The notes under the pieces: model-generated
Database searches by the model: none
Told to the model about the DNA's origin: nothing
The model's input: only the letters and a program-made list of their open reading frames with translations
Program-made: the position numbers and the translations under genes
Assembly (NCBI RefSeq): GCF_052156635.1
Contig: NZ_JBQKUO010000001.1
Location: 496,001 to 560,000 of the forward strand
Source: Nitrospina sp052156635
GTDB lineage: Bacteria; Nitrospinota; Nitrospinia; Nitrospinales; Nitrospinaceae
DNA length: 64,000 nt
Direction of reading: 5' to 3'
In this document: positions 52,337 through 61,454 of the stretch, one piece after another
Numbering within the stretch: position 1 is the stretch's first letter
Layout of the letters: each line of letters starts with the position of its first letter

Positions 52337-54166
52337 TTGGAATTCACCCTGCAAAAACTGGTTGGCGTCATCATCCTGGGCATCAGCATGCACTGGCTGG
52401 CATGGCGCATCCGTATTCCTTCCATCGTCCTGTTTTTCGTGGCGGGAGTGATGATCGGCCCGGTGGGGGGATGGGTCGACCCCACTGAAGACTTTGGCCC
52501 GCTGCTTCAGGCCCTCATCAAACTGGCCATCGCCATCATCCTGTTCGAAGGCGGATTGAACCTGCGCTTTCATGAATTGCAACAGTCCGGCCGGGCAGTG
52601 AAGCAGATCATTCTTCTGGGCCTTCCATTGTCGTGGGGATTCGGGTTTGCCGCTTGTCACTGGGTCGCCGGATTGTCGGTGCCGGTTTCGGTGCTTTTGT
52701 CGGCCATCCTGGTGGTGACAGGCCCGACGGTCATCCTTCCCCTGGTCCGCCACGCCAAACTGTCTCCGCGCACGGCGTCGGTGCTGAAATGGGAAGGCAT
52801 CATCAACGATCCCATCGGTGTTCTGCTGGCGGTGCTGGTGGCGGAAATCCTCACGCACGGCACCGCACAGACCACCGAATCCATACTCGTGCATTTCGGG
52901 CTGGCCATTGCGGGGTCCGTGGCACTGGGCATTGCGGGAGGTCTGTTTCTCAAATTTGCATTCGAAAAGGGACACGTCCCGGAATTCCTGAAAATCCCCA
53001 TGGTGCTGTGCATGGTGATCTCGCTGTTCAGTATCGCAGACCTGCTGGCGGAGGAAATGGGCCTCCTTGCGGTGACGGTGCTCGGCATCACCATGGGCAA
53101 CATTCGCATGCTCATCTTTTACGAACTCCGCAAGTTCAAGGAAAACGTCACCACCCTCCTCGTGGCAACCGTGTTCATCCTGCTCACGGCGGACCTGGAT
53201 GCGAAGCATTTCACCAGCCTCGACTGGCGGGCGGTGGGATTCATCTTCTGTATCCTGTTTCTGGTACGCCCGCTGGCGGTGGGACTGGGCACCCTGGGCT
53301 CGGGCCTGAAATGGAATGAAACCGTCCTGCTGGGGTGGATCGCGCCGCGCGGCATCGTTGCCGCATCGGTGGCCGGATTGTTCGCGCCGCGCCTGATTGA
53401 ACAGGGATACGAGGATGCGGTGTACCTGCTACCGCTGGTGTTTGGCGTGATCGTTTTCACCGTCGTCCTGCACGGGCTTTCCCTGGAGTGGCTTTCCCGC
53501 AAACTGGAATTGTCCTCCGACAAGCAGGAGGGAGTGGTCATCGTCGGGGCCAATCCATGGACCACGGAACTGGCGTCGGTGTTCCGCGAATTGAACCTTC
53601 CGGTGATATTGGTGGACGGTACCTGGCACCGCCTGAAGGACGCCCGGTTGCGCGGCCTTCCGATCCACTATGGTGAAATCCTGTCGGAAACCAGCGAACA
53701 GAACATGGACCTGGCGGAAATGGGGTACCTGCTGGCCGCATCCGAGAACGATGCCTACAACGCCCTTGTCTGCAACGCGTTCATTCATCACTTCGGCCGC
53801 GACCGGGTGTACCAGTTGCCTTTCCATGAGAAAAAGGTTGAGGAAGAAAAAGGCGTGCAAAGCGCCCACCTGGGCCGCATCGCTTTTGATGAAGAGGCCC
53901 GCTTTGAAGTGCTGATGGACCGCTATTACCAGGGGTGGACGTTCCAGAAATCGAAGCTGACCGAGGAGCATACCTTCGACGCCTTCACGGCCAAACTGCA
54001 CCCCCCTTACTACCTGATTCTTGTGACGGGCAAAGGAAAAATCGCATTCGGTTCGGAAAACTTTTCCGGAAGCCCGGGACCCGGGGATACGGTGATCGCG
54101 TTTACAAAACTGAACGCCCCCGCATCGAAAAACACCAAAAGGAAAGCAAATGAGGCGAAAGAATGA
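52337..54166 (+). CDS. CPA-type cation:proton antiporter with RCK-like C-terminal domain
   Basis: The protein has 609 residues. About the first 390 are a CPA1/NhaP-like transporter with ~12 hydrophobic segments, the LFEGGLNLRFHELQ motif and the VTGPTVILPLVRHAKLSP and WEGIINDPIGVLLAV segments; Asp in NDP is the usual ion-exchange residue. From about 400, EGVVIVGANPWTTELASVFRELNLPVILVDGTW is a Rossmann RCK/TrkA-like domain that may gate by nucleotide. The ORF starts at TTG 52337 with a weak ribosome site; Met at residue 18 is an alternative start. It may serve salt or pH homeostasis beside the NAGGN genes. Confidence 0.87.
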   Translation: MEFTLQKLVGVIILGISMHWLAWRIRIPSIVLFFVAGVMIGPVGGWVDPTEDFGPLLQALIKLAIAIILFEGGLNLRFHELQQSGRAVKQIILLGLPLSWGFGFAACHWVAGLSVPVSVLLSAILVVTGPTVILPLVRHAKLSPRTASVLKWEGIINDPIGVLLAVLVAEILTHGTAQTTESILVHFGLAIAGSVALGIAGGLFLKFAFEKGHVPEFLKIPMVLCMVISLFSIADLLAEEMGLLAVTVLGITMGNIRMLIFYELRKFKENVTTLLVATVFILLTADLDAKHFTSLDWRAVGFIFCILFLVRPLAVGLGTLGSGLKWNETVLLGWIAPRGIVAASVAGLFAPRLIEQGYEDAVYLLPLVFGVIVFTVVLHGLSLEWLSRKLELSSDKQEGVVIVGANPWTTELASVFRELNLPVILVDGTWHRLKDARLRGLPIHYGEILSETSEQNMDLAEMGYLLAASENDAYNALVCNAFIHHFGRDRVYQLPFHEKKVEEEKGVQSAHLGRIAFDEEARFEVLMDRYYQGWTFQKSKLTEEHTFDAFTAKLHPPYYLILVTGKGKIAFGSENFSGSPGPGDTVIAFTKLNAPASKNTKRKANEAKE

Positions 54167-54259
54167 AATCTTGCACTTTCTGCAAGTGTGTTACACTGAT
54201 TCCGTGTTTTGAATTTTTCCGAAACGCGTCATCCGGTTCCATCATCAAGGGGGGACCTC

Positions 54260-54754
54260 GTGTTCAGCCGGATTTTTAAAATCCTGAAAGCGCTCAACTC
54301 CAACCAGCGCCCCTGGCAGATCAGCGTGGCCCTGGTACTGGGGGCAGTAGCCGGCCTCACTCCGCTTCTCAGCCTGCACAACCTGGTCGTCCTGCTTCTC
54401 GTTTTTTTCCTCAACGTCAACTTCGGCATGTTCCTGTTGAGCCTCGCCGGGTGCACGCTGTTCGCGTTTCTTCTCGACCCTCTTTTCCATCGCATCGGTT
54501 ACGCGCTGTTGACCTCGGAAGGCCTGCATGGGTTCTGGACACAGTTTTTCAGCTGTCCCGTCTTTCTGCTCGGAAACCTCAACAACACCATTGTCATGGG
54601 CAGCCTGGTCTTTACCCTGGTCCTGGGCATGCCGCTGATTTTTGTGTTCAACAAACTCATCGTCAAATACCGGCTGGCATTCAATGCGCTGATCGACCGC
54701 GTTCCGTTTCTCAAATTCCTCAAAATCCCCGACACCGTGGAGACCGCGTCATGA
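54260..54754 (+). CDS. TIGR03546-family membrane protein
   Basis: The protein has 164 residues from GTG 54260, six bases after a GGGGGG site; a TTG further upstream is weaker. Several hydrophobic segments (WQISVALVLGAVAGLTPLL, NLVVLLLVFFLNVNFGMFLLSLAG, TIVMGSLVFTLVLGMPLIFV) make it an inner-membrane protein. It matches the small partner of the TIGR03546/TIGR03545 pair, which travels as two genes in several phyla. The function is unknown, possibly in envelope assembly. Confidence 0.75.
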   Translation: MFSRIFKILKALNSNQRPWQISVALVLGAVAGLTPLLSLHNLVVLLLVFFLNVNFGMFLLSLAGCTLFAFLLDPLFHRIGYALLTSEGLHGFWTQFFSCPVFLLGNLNNTIVMGSLVFTLVLGMPLIFVFNKLIVKYRLAFNALIDRVPFLKFLKIPDTVETAS

Positions 54755-56577
54755 ATAAAAAACCGGGCTTCATCCGCTGGTGGGGACTGATCCCTTTCGT
54801 TGTCGTGACGGGACTGATCGCGGGATTCCTTCTGCTTTTTCTCGACAGCCTGATCGAAAACACCATCGAGGAGCAGGGCTCGCAGGCGCTCGGAGCGCAG
54901 GTCGATGTGACATCGGTGAAAACATCCTTGCTGGACCATTCCATCGAAATCAGTGGCATCGAGATCGCCAACGCCGAGAAGCTGGACGAAAACATCGTCG
55001 AGATCGGCAACTTCACCTTCAACTTCGACCTCAACCAGGCCTTTTCCAAAAAGCTGATCATCGACGAACTGACCGCAGACGGCATCGCCTTCAACACCAA
55101 GCGCAAGACCCCGGCACGCCCGGTAAAGAAACCCGCCAGAAAAAAGGAGGAGCCGGAAGAAAAGGAAGCGGGGGACAGCAGTTCCGGTCCGGGCTTCGGC
55201 GGCCTTGACGTTTTGAAGGACATGAAATTCAAATCGCCCAGGGAAATCCTGCAAAGCGAAAAACTGGAAACACTGGAACGCGTGAAGGAAGTAAAGGAGG
55301 ACGTGAAGGCGACGAAAGCCAAATGGGAAGACCGCATTGAAAACCGGTACGGCAAAGGCGCCATCGATGAGATCAAACAGAGGATCGACGGCATCAAACA
55401 ACGCGCCAAAAAGATTTCCGGGCCGGGAGACATTCAAGCCATCACCGCGGACATTCAAAGCCTGCGCGGGGACATCGAGGGACGGGTCGATGAAATCAAA
55501 AACCTGAAATCGGAACTGAAGGCGGAGACGGAAAAAGCCAAAGCCCTGGTGCGGGACCTCAAGGACCTGCCCAGGAAAGACCTCGAGCGGTTGAAGAGCA
55601 AGTATTCGCTGGACCTCAAGGGCGGCACCGGCATGGTGGGGGCGCTGGTGGCGGGTCCATTGAAAGACCACCTCGACAAAGCCCGGCGCTATTATGAAAA
55701 AGCCAAACCCTACCTGAAGAAGAAAAAGGAACCCGTGGCGCCGGAACCGGAAACGCCTGAACGCGGCAAGGGTCTGACCATCGAGTTTCTGAAACCGAAA
55801 CCCACGCCGGATTTCCTGGTGCGCCACGGAAAGCTGTCCATCACACTGTTCGGCCAGGAGGTTTCAGGGGACCTGAATGACCTCTCGGACAATCAGAAGA
55901 TCCACGGGAAGCCGATGGTGGTGAAATTCGACGCCGGCAACCATCCCAGATTCGACCGCTTCAATCTCGACCTGACTGTGGACCGCACCGGCACCGAGGG
56001 GCGCGACACATTGAAGACGCGCATCGGGGGATTGAAGCTGTCCGGCTTTGAAACAGGAGAAGCCGTCAAGGTGGAACAGGGTGGGGCCGACATCGAAAGC
56101 ACGTTCAACGTCGTCAGCGAGGAAGCGTTGACCGGAACCATAAACGTGCAGACGCGCGACATGAACATGAAGTGGACGCAGTCCGGAAGCGGCGAGTTGG
56201 CCAACATCATGCAAAAGACCCTCAACTCCGTCAGCCGATTTTATCTCAACTTCCTTGTTTCCGGAACGGTGACCGATTACGCGGTGAAAGTGGAATCCGA
56301 TCTCGACAAAACGCTGAACCGCGCCATCCGCGGCGTGTTCGACGACAAGGTGAAAGAATTCGAAGGAAAACTGAACGCCGCTATTCTGGAAAAAACCCAG
56401 GGGCCGTTGAAAGATTCCACCGGCGCCGTGTCCAATCTCGTGGACTTGCGCAAGCTGCTCGACTCCCGCGAGTCCTCCCTGCAGAACCTGCTGGGCGAGG
56501 CTACCCAGAAAGCCCTGCTCCCCAAACTGCCGGGCCCTGCAGGCGACCTGCTGAAGGAGTTCAAACTTCCGTTCTAA
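54751..56577 (+). CDS. TIGR03545-family AsmA-like envelope protein
   Basis: The protein has 608 residues from the ATG in the ATGA overlap with its partner. One N-terminal membrane helix (LIPFVVVTGLIAGFLLLFL) anchors it. A beta-rich region similar to AsmA/YhdP follows (VDVTSVKTSLLDHSIEISGIEIAN, FNFDLNQAFSKKLIIDELTADGIAF), then a long coiled-coil segment about residues 135-320, rich in Lys and Glu (IDEIKQRIDGIKQRAKKI, EGRVDEIKNLKSELKAETEKA). The C-terminal ~270 residues are again beta-rich. It probably spans the periplasm; lipid transport is only a guess by family likeness. Confidence 0.8.
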   Translation: MNKKPGFIRWWGLIPFVVVTGLIAGFLLLFLDSLIENTIEEQGSQALGAQVDVTSVKTSLLDHSIEISGIEIANAEKLDENIVEIGNFTFNFDLNQAFSKKLIIDELTADGIAFNTKRKTPARPVKKPARKKEEPEEKEAGDSSSGPGFGGLDVLKDMKFKSPREILQSEKLETLERVKEVKEDVKATKAKWEDRIENRYGKGAIDEIKQRIDGIKQRAKKISGPGDIQAITADIQSLRGDIEGRVDEIKNLKSELKAETEKAKALVRDLKDLPRKDLERLKSKYSLDLKGGTGMVGALVAGPLKDHLDKARRYYEKAKPYLKKKKEPVAPEPETPERGKGLTIEFLKPKPTPDFLVRHGKLSITLFGQEVSGDLNDLSDNQKIHGKPMVVKFDAGNHPRFDRFNLDLTVDRTGTEGRDTLKTRIGGLKLSGFETGEAVKVEQGGADIESTFNVVSEEALTGTINVQTRDMNMKWTQSGSGELANIMQKTLNSVSRFYLNFLVSGTVTDYAVKVESDLDKTLNRAIRGVFDDKVKEFEGKLNAAILEKTQGPLKDSTGAVSNLVDLRKLLDSRESSLQNLLGEATQKALLPKLPGPAGDLLKEFKLPF

Positions 56578-57209
56578 AACCATTCCACGGAAACCCCGCC
56601 TGTCCTTCCCGCTGTGCCACCCCCCCCCAAACCAAACTAACTGCTTATAAAACAATAGATTAATACTTGCCCGCTCGGCCAAGTTTTTTTTCAAAACCCT
56701 TATTTTTTTGTTTGTTTTTGATGGGGAATGCCGTCTAATAGAATTAATTTCGCACCTTGGGAGCTGTTCCTGACACAAGATGTACGCGCATTGCGTTCTT
56801 TATTCTTTTTTGCTTTTTGACGGGTCTCCTCACCCTGCGAGCTTCCTTCCCCGGGAAGACATCACTGACTTTGCCGTCACCGATAAGCTGGAACAGTCAC
56901 TTTTCGCAACTGGTTTCCTTTAAGTAAGTAACACGAGTTTTCAATTCGACACCAGCCGCCGTTGTGCGTGTTGAAATCGAATTGTTGGGTTTACGCCGGA
57001 AGTGCATTCCTGCCGCGCTCGCCTATAGACCCGGGCGTGAAGGCCGTCGGGAGTTTGCGATGCTTTCGGCACCAAGTTGGTCTGTCCTGAATATCAACTT
57101 TTGAGGAGAGATGGAGGTTTATCCACACGGTCGCCTAGGATGAACACACCTTCCAGGAATGAATCAACCATTGGTATCAACCCTTTTATATTTTAAGGAT
57201 TCTTTTGAA
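56578..57209. other. Intergenic region, 632 bases
   Basis: I see no credible gene here. The first part is AT-rich, and 56990-57060 is GC-rich with short inverted pieces. A structured small RNA is possible but no known family is recognised. Confidence 0.5.
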
Positions 57210-57395
57210 ATGAAAAAAATCGCATTGCTGTTTTTGATCATCCTCGTATCCATGCTTTTGTCCCTGTCTTCCACTGCATTCGCCTTCGCTTCCAAATCCA
57301 TGGGCCAGGGCAGCGTCCTGATTCTCTCTGATGACATCCAGAAAGAAGAAGACGATGACGAAGACGACGAAGAGGACCAGGAAAAACCCGAGTAA
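57210..57395 (+). CDS. Small exported protein with acidic tail
   Basis: The protein has 61 residues, with AAGGA about 10 bases before the ATG. A signal peptide-like KKIALLFLIILVSMLLSLSSTAFAFA leaves a mature peptide of about 35 residues. Its last 19 residues (QKEEDDDEDDEEDQEKPE) are almost all Asp and Glu. Such tails bind cations or basic partners. No family is recognised. A terminator follows. Confidence 0.65.
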   Translation: MKKIALLFLIILVSMLLSLSSTAFAFASKSMGQGSVLILSDDIQKEEDDDEDDEEDQEKPE

Positions 57396-57893
57396 TCCGT
57401 ATCCTTCCGTTGTTGAAGAGAGCCGGGGCGCATTGGCGTCCCGGCTTTTTTTATCCCGGCAGGCCACCTCTTTTCCGCTCTGGACCCTGCCCCGGATTCT
57501 CAGGCAGTCCGGTGGCACCCGCGTCTCCAAAGCAGCTTGAAAACATTCGGCTTCCAGCCGGTTTGCCGTGCCTGTCTTGAAATCTCAGATAATTCCGGTA
57601 TGGTGTTACAAGACAGGTCGATTCGGCCGCAACCCATGAAATGGAAGTCCCCTGCAGGGCGTTGTCTTAGCCGTTCATCATGCAGGCTTCCATTTAATTT
57701 CAACTACGAACCGTAAGGAGACTCCGCACACATAAGCAGAGTTTACCGTCAGGTCGCTTTTCGTTCCCCGCACTACTTTTCCCAGCTTCCGTGCCTGTTT
57801 CCAGAAGGAATCGCCGTGCCGGGGGGGGTATTGCGCATCTGTCCAAAACCGATTTTTGCGGACCGGGTTCATAACAAATCCCAGAGGTAAATT
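57396..57893. other. Intergenic region between acidic peptide and slyD
   Basis: About 500 bases. It starts with a terminator (57421-57451); I see no gene in the remainder. Weak open frames on both strands lack ribosome sites. Confidence 0.55.
57421..57451 (+). terminator. Terminator after the acidic exported protein
   Basis: AGCCGGG pairs with CCCGGCT, with inner CGC/GCG pairs, and seven T residues follow. Confidence 0.8.
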
Positions 57894-58373
57894 ATGATTA
57901 AGAAGGATTCTGTCGTCACTCTCAGCTACTCCCTGAAAAACAAGGAAGGCGCGGAACTGGATAAAGCCGGCGCGGACCAGCCGCTGGTTTACCTTCACGG
58001 CAAGGGGCAGATCATCCCCGGGCTGGAGACCAAGCTGGAAGGACTGAATTCCGGAGACAAGAAAGACGTCACCGTTCAACCGGAAGACGCGTATGGCAAC
58101 GTCAACCCCAGCCTGGTGATGGAGATCGAGCGTCAGCATTTCCCCAAGGATGTGGACATCCAGCCCGGCATGCAGTTCACCGCCGACATGGGTGAAAAAC
58201 AGCAGATCTTCACGGTTCTCTCAGTTGGAGAAGAGCAGATAAAGATCGATGCCAACCATCCGCTTGCCGGCGAGACCCTTCATTTCTCCATCGAAGTACT
58301 GGATGTGCGCGAAGCCACCAAGGAAGAGCTGGACCACGGCCACGCCCACACCGGCAATGAACACGGCCATTAG
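57894..58373 (+). CDS. slyD: SlyD-type FKBP peptidyl-prolyl isomerase
   Basis: The protein has 159 residues and no signal peptide. It has the SlyD order: FKBP strands (VVTLSYSLKNKEGAELDKAG, LVYLHGKGQIIPGLETKLEGLNSGDKKDVTVQPEDAYG), an inserted-flap domain (FPKDVDIQPGMQFTADMGEKQQIFTVLS), then NHPLAGETLHFSIEVLDVR. It ends with a histidine-containing tail (DHGHAHTGNEHGH) that in SlyD binds nickel. It lies 30 bases before a terminator and is probably monocistronic. Confidence 0.92.
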   Translation: MIKKDSVVTLSYSLKNKEGAELDKAGADQPLVYLHGKGQIIPGLETKLEGLNSGDKKDVTVQPEDAYGNVNPSLVMEIERQHFPKDVDIQPGMQFTADMGEKQQIFTVLSVGEEQIKIDANHPLAGETLHFSIEVLDVREATKEELDHGHAHTGNEHGH

Positions 58374-58400
58374 TCCCGCACAGCAAACCCCAACCACAGA

Positions 58401-58433
58401 ATCCCCCTGCCGGAACACGGCGGGGGATTTTTT
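58401..58433 (+). terminator. Terminator after slyD
   Basis: ATCCCCCTGCCG pairs with CGGCGGGGGAT (one unpaired T) around five bases and is followed by six T residues. Confidence 0.85.
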
Positions 58434-58581
58434 ACCTTCCTTGGCCCGAAAACACACCACCCTGTTTTAAAGCTCCAAACCAGATTGAGTAAAAACTCAT
58501 TCTATTGAGGAGCCGTTCTCCCTGTCACGGATCGCGTTGGAACATTTTGTGTTAGAATGCCGCTGGACGGATACCCCACAC

Positions 58582-58658
<77 letters not shown>

Positions 58659-58665
58659 ATAAAAT

Positions 58666-58700
58666 AAGGACTTAGAGATCACTCTCCAAGTCCTTTTTCT
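58666..58700 (+). terminator. Terminator after tRNA-Arg
   Basis: AAGGACTT, AGAG, the loop ATCA, CTCT and AAGTCCTT form a stem with a two-base bulge, ending in a T run. Confidence 0.8.
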
Positions 58701-58919
58701 TTTGGTGTGTAATTTTGGTGTAATCGGGCGGGAAATAAATATTTTTACTGATGCTCGTATTGCTTCACCATCGACCGCCGGGAACCGGCCAAAAACGGAT
58801 ACTTGGAAATGCTTGTGTTTCCAGCCAAGAGATAATTATGCTCTGCCTATTATAAGGCTGTTAAATGTAAGTAATATTCTACGGTGGCGTTCCATTTTTA
58901 ATCTATGCACTATCAACAA

Positions 58920-59954
58920 TTATTCATTTATATCTATTTTCTTCGTATCATGGTCGAAGTTAATTGTGCCTAAAATTCCCTTTGCTCCGCCTTGACTTAA
59001 TACAGAAAGGTCAAAGCCAGATTCTATATATTTTTCTACGTATCGTTCGCAGTTTTCCCCTAATATTGCGTTTAGTAAATCTAGAAAAATAACTTGTATA
59101 TATCGTTCCGCATCAACGCCCAGATTAACGGCTTGCCCATTGTGAAATACGTTTGTTCTCAGGTTAATAAGCGCTTCGAATCCCAAATCATTCTGTATGA
59201 AGCTCATACTTTTAGAATATGATTGTTTAAGCTTCTTTTTGATTGCCCCTGTTTTATGAGTGTCGCACAAAACTTCAATGGATACCCAATACAGAAAAAA
59301 GTTTGCTGGACTTTCTTCTCTTGCAGCCTTTTCAAATAGTTGTACAGCTAAAATCAATCTGTCTCTGTCTGCGGTATTTACCTTTTCCATTTTCTCTAAA
59401 AGACTAAAGCATCTATCCCAATGAGTACTATTCACCACAGTACCTTCACAGGGTTTAGGCATGCGTATTGTACGCGATGGTGTTTTCATGCTGCCACCTG
59501 GGACGCTGACAGTGGCTTCTCTTGCTACTTCTCTAAATAAACTATTGCCACATACGGCTCTTAATACACCAACAAACTGATCTAATCGATTAATGCAACC
59601 TTTGTATCCTTCATTTCCAGTCTTAAGAATAGGCGTTGATATTAGAACATAGCGAGTCGGCGGCAGAGTTCGTTTAATGTCTTCACAAAAGAAATTTACG
59701 TCATTTTCGCCACCTCCGGTAGGCGATATCATTGTTGACGTATATTTTTGGTCACTTATGTGAGCAAATGAAAAACGATAGGGAACTTCCATAAAAGTTT
59801 TTTCTTCGCCAGGCTTTGCAGGAAGTGAAGTTTTATTATCATCTATAAAAGGAGCAGCATAGTAACGGACAAAAAATTCATTTATGTCATCATTTACCCA
59901 GTCGTCTCCATACATGTCTTCTAAGGCTAGTTTTCGGTATTCTTGAGATTTCAT
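58920..59954 (-). CDS. HEPN-like protein of unknown function
   Basis: The protein has 344 residues from ATG 59954, 11 bases after AAAGGAGG; the upstream codons of the open frame have no site. The gene is much more AT-rich than the chromosome. The C-terminal third is helical with RTNVFH (266-271), the Rx4H signature of HEPN RNases, in the setting LINLRTNVFHNGQAV. The N-terminal two thirds are unrecognised and contain several short Gly-rich turns. It lies beside tRNA-Arg and ahead of restriction genes, so a defence or toxin role is plausible but not shown. Confidence 0.6.
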   Translation of the reverse strand: MKSQEYRKLALEDMYGDDWVNDDINEFFVRYYAAPFIDDNKTSLPAKPGEEKTFMEVPYRFSFAHISDQKYTSTMISPTGGGENDVNFFCEDIKRTLPPTRYVLISTPILKTGNEGYKGCINRLDQFVGVLRAVCGNSLFREVAREATVSVPGGSMKTPSRTIRMPKPCEGTVVNSTHWDRCFSLLEKMEKVNTADRDRLILAVQLFEKAAREESPANFFLYWVSIEVLCDTHKTGAIKKKLKQSYSKSMSFIQNDLGFEALINLRTNVFHNGQAVNLGVDAERYIQVIFLDLLNAILGENCERYVEKYIESGFDLSVLSQGGAKGILGTINFDHDTKKIDINE

Positions 59955-60011
59955 ATGAATACATACCTCCTTTCTATGGTCTAGATACACACCTATCTTT
60001 AGTAAGGCCAA

Positions 60012-60917
60012 GAAATAACGAATTGTGGTAAAACAGTATTCCTTATAAAGCTATGTTTTAAATATTGAGATGTCCGCTAAAAGTTGGGTTTCACCCCGAA
60101 AAACTGGGAGGAGCGGACAGGCAAAAAAAGATCTAAATCATTAAAAACAAGTAACATTTCAGTTACTCCTGCAAGTAACAAAATGGTTACCCATGATTCT
60201 CGCAAACCCAATCTCCCAAGTAACGGAAATGTTATTGAGACAAATTCAGGGAACTTATTACATTTAAAAAGTCATTGGCGTTTTGGACAAATTTCCTAGC
60301 CCAGTAACAAAACCGTTACCCTTCTATAGATATCCCCCACCAGCATTCAAAAATTACAATATCTATTGGGTCCAGTGTTACTTCCCTAACAAACCTGACA
60401 AAAAACTGGGAGTTTGGGAAAAAATAATGGAATTTGCGAGAAGTGATTAGAAATATGCCGCAACCGTGTTCCACCACAGGATTCAGCTCACCTTATATTA
60501 CCTGAAGCGTTTTGGCCTGGTCGGTCCGTGAAAGCGTCCACTAACGTGACACCTGAAAGAAATTTGATGGTGGTGGCGGGCGGAGCTCGCAAGAATACGG
60601 GAGGGCTCCCTATCTTTCACAAATAAAATACGGTCAGGGCATACGAGAAAAAGAACGGTCGACTTTACAAAACATGACAATTTTCAGGGACCCGCAGTGC
60701 CACACCACACCTCCCCCCATAAACAACCCTCTTTGACCAGAGAGAACCCAAACGAGTTTGCATTTACTTACCCCTCTTGGACTAATTGTTCTTCTCTGTT
60801 GGCTGAATTCTCTTAAAAACTAAATTCCTCCTTCCGATTCCATAATTGACTCACTGGTTTTCATGCTGTTTAATGATCAAGTTCAACGCATCTATTAGGG
60901 GGAGGGGGGCTTTGTCT
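60012..60917. other. Gene-poor tract in the defence island
   Basis: This 900-base stretch is AT-rich from 60012 to about 60420 and more mixed afterwards. The short plus-strand frame at 60084-60299 contains three of the four palindromes but no good ribosome site, so I do not call it a gene. No integrase or transposase is seen. The last 80 bases lead into the hsdR fragment. Confidence 0.5.
60151..60319. repeat. Four GTAAC-N6-GTTAC palindromes
   Basis: The copies are 60151-60166, 60175-60190, 60220-60235 (last base T) and 60304-60319. Each has exactly six bases between arms, and most are flanked by an A on the left and C or T on the right. Start-to-start spacing is 24, 45 and 84 bases, all multiples of three. 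The regular 16-bp unit suggests binding sites of one dimeric protein. Confidence 0.7.
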
Positions 60918-61454
60918 GTGGCGACTCGCGCGACCCCGGAAAAAAAAGCCAGACAGGTGATCGACCAGTTGCTGGAGCAGGCCGGGTGGGTCCTTCAGGA
61001 TTACCGAGACTTCGACCGCACCGCCTCCCTTGGCGTCGCCGTCCGCGAATTCCCCCTGGGCATGAACTCCTGCGACTACCTGCTCTTTGTCGATGGGAAA
61101 GCCACCGGCGTCATCGAGGCCAAATTGGCGGGCACCACCCTCAGCGGCGTCGCGGAACAATCCGAAAAATACATGTCCGGCCTGCCGGACTACCTCGCGA
61201 AGTGGGACAAGTACCTCCGCTTCGATTATGAAAGCACCGGCAACGAAACCTTCTTTCGAGATACGAAAGATCCCCGCCCGCACTCCCGCCGTGTGTTCGC
61301 TTTCCACAAACCAGACATCATTAGCCAGCACTTGGAGTATCTCCCCCCAATTAATAAAACAGGTCTGCTGACGTGCCAGTTAGAGACGCTGATGCGGGGT
61401 TACATTAAACGAAATAAAATGGGTTTTTGGGGGAACTGGAGTGGGAAAAGTTAA
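60918..61454 (+). pseudogene. Truncated hsdR (type I restriction subunit) N-terminal fragment
   Basis: The frame starts with GTG 60918 after GGGGAGGGGGG and runs 178 residues. It matches the N-terminal nuclease-region opening of type I HsdR proteins: TPEKKARQVIDQLLEQAGW, FDRTASLGVAVREFPLG, CDYLLFVDGKATGVIEAK, TLSGVAEQSEKYM. Similarity continues through YLPPINKTGLLTCQLETL and then stops; the DEAD-box helicase of a full HsdR (about 800-1100 residues) is missing. The methyltransferase gene begins before its stop codon. Its GC content is higher than that of the downstream genes, so it looks like an older gene cut by insertion. Confidence 0.75.

Noticed and set aside
58659..58919. Integrase remnant downstream of tRNA-Arg
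   Set aside because: The short sequence after the terminator has no translatable integrase motif on either strand.
60084..60299. 71-codon frame containing the palindromes
   Set aside because: No ribosome site, biased composition from the repeats and AT-rich DNA; the fourth palindrome lies outside the frame, so the repeats are better explained as sites.
60151..60319. CRISPR array
   Set aside because: The units are only 16 bp, spaced irregularly (24, 45, 84 bases), and no cas gene is present.
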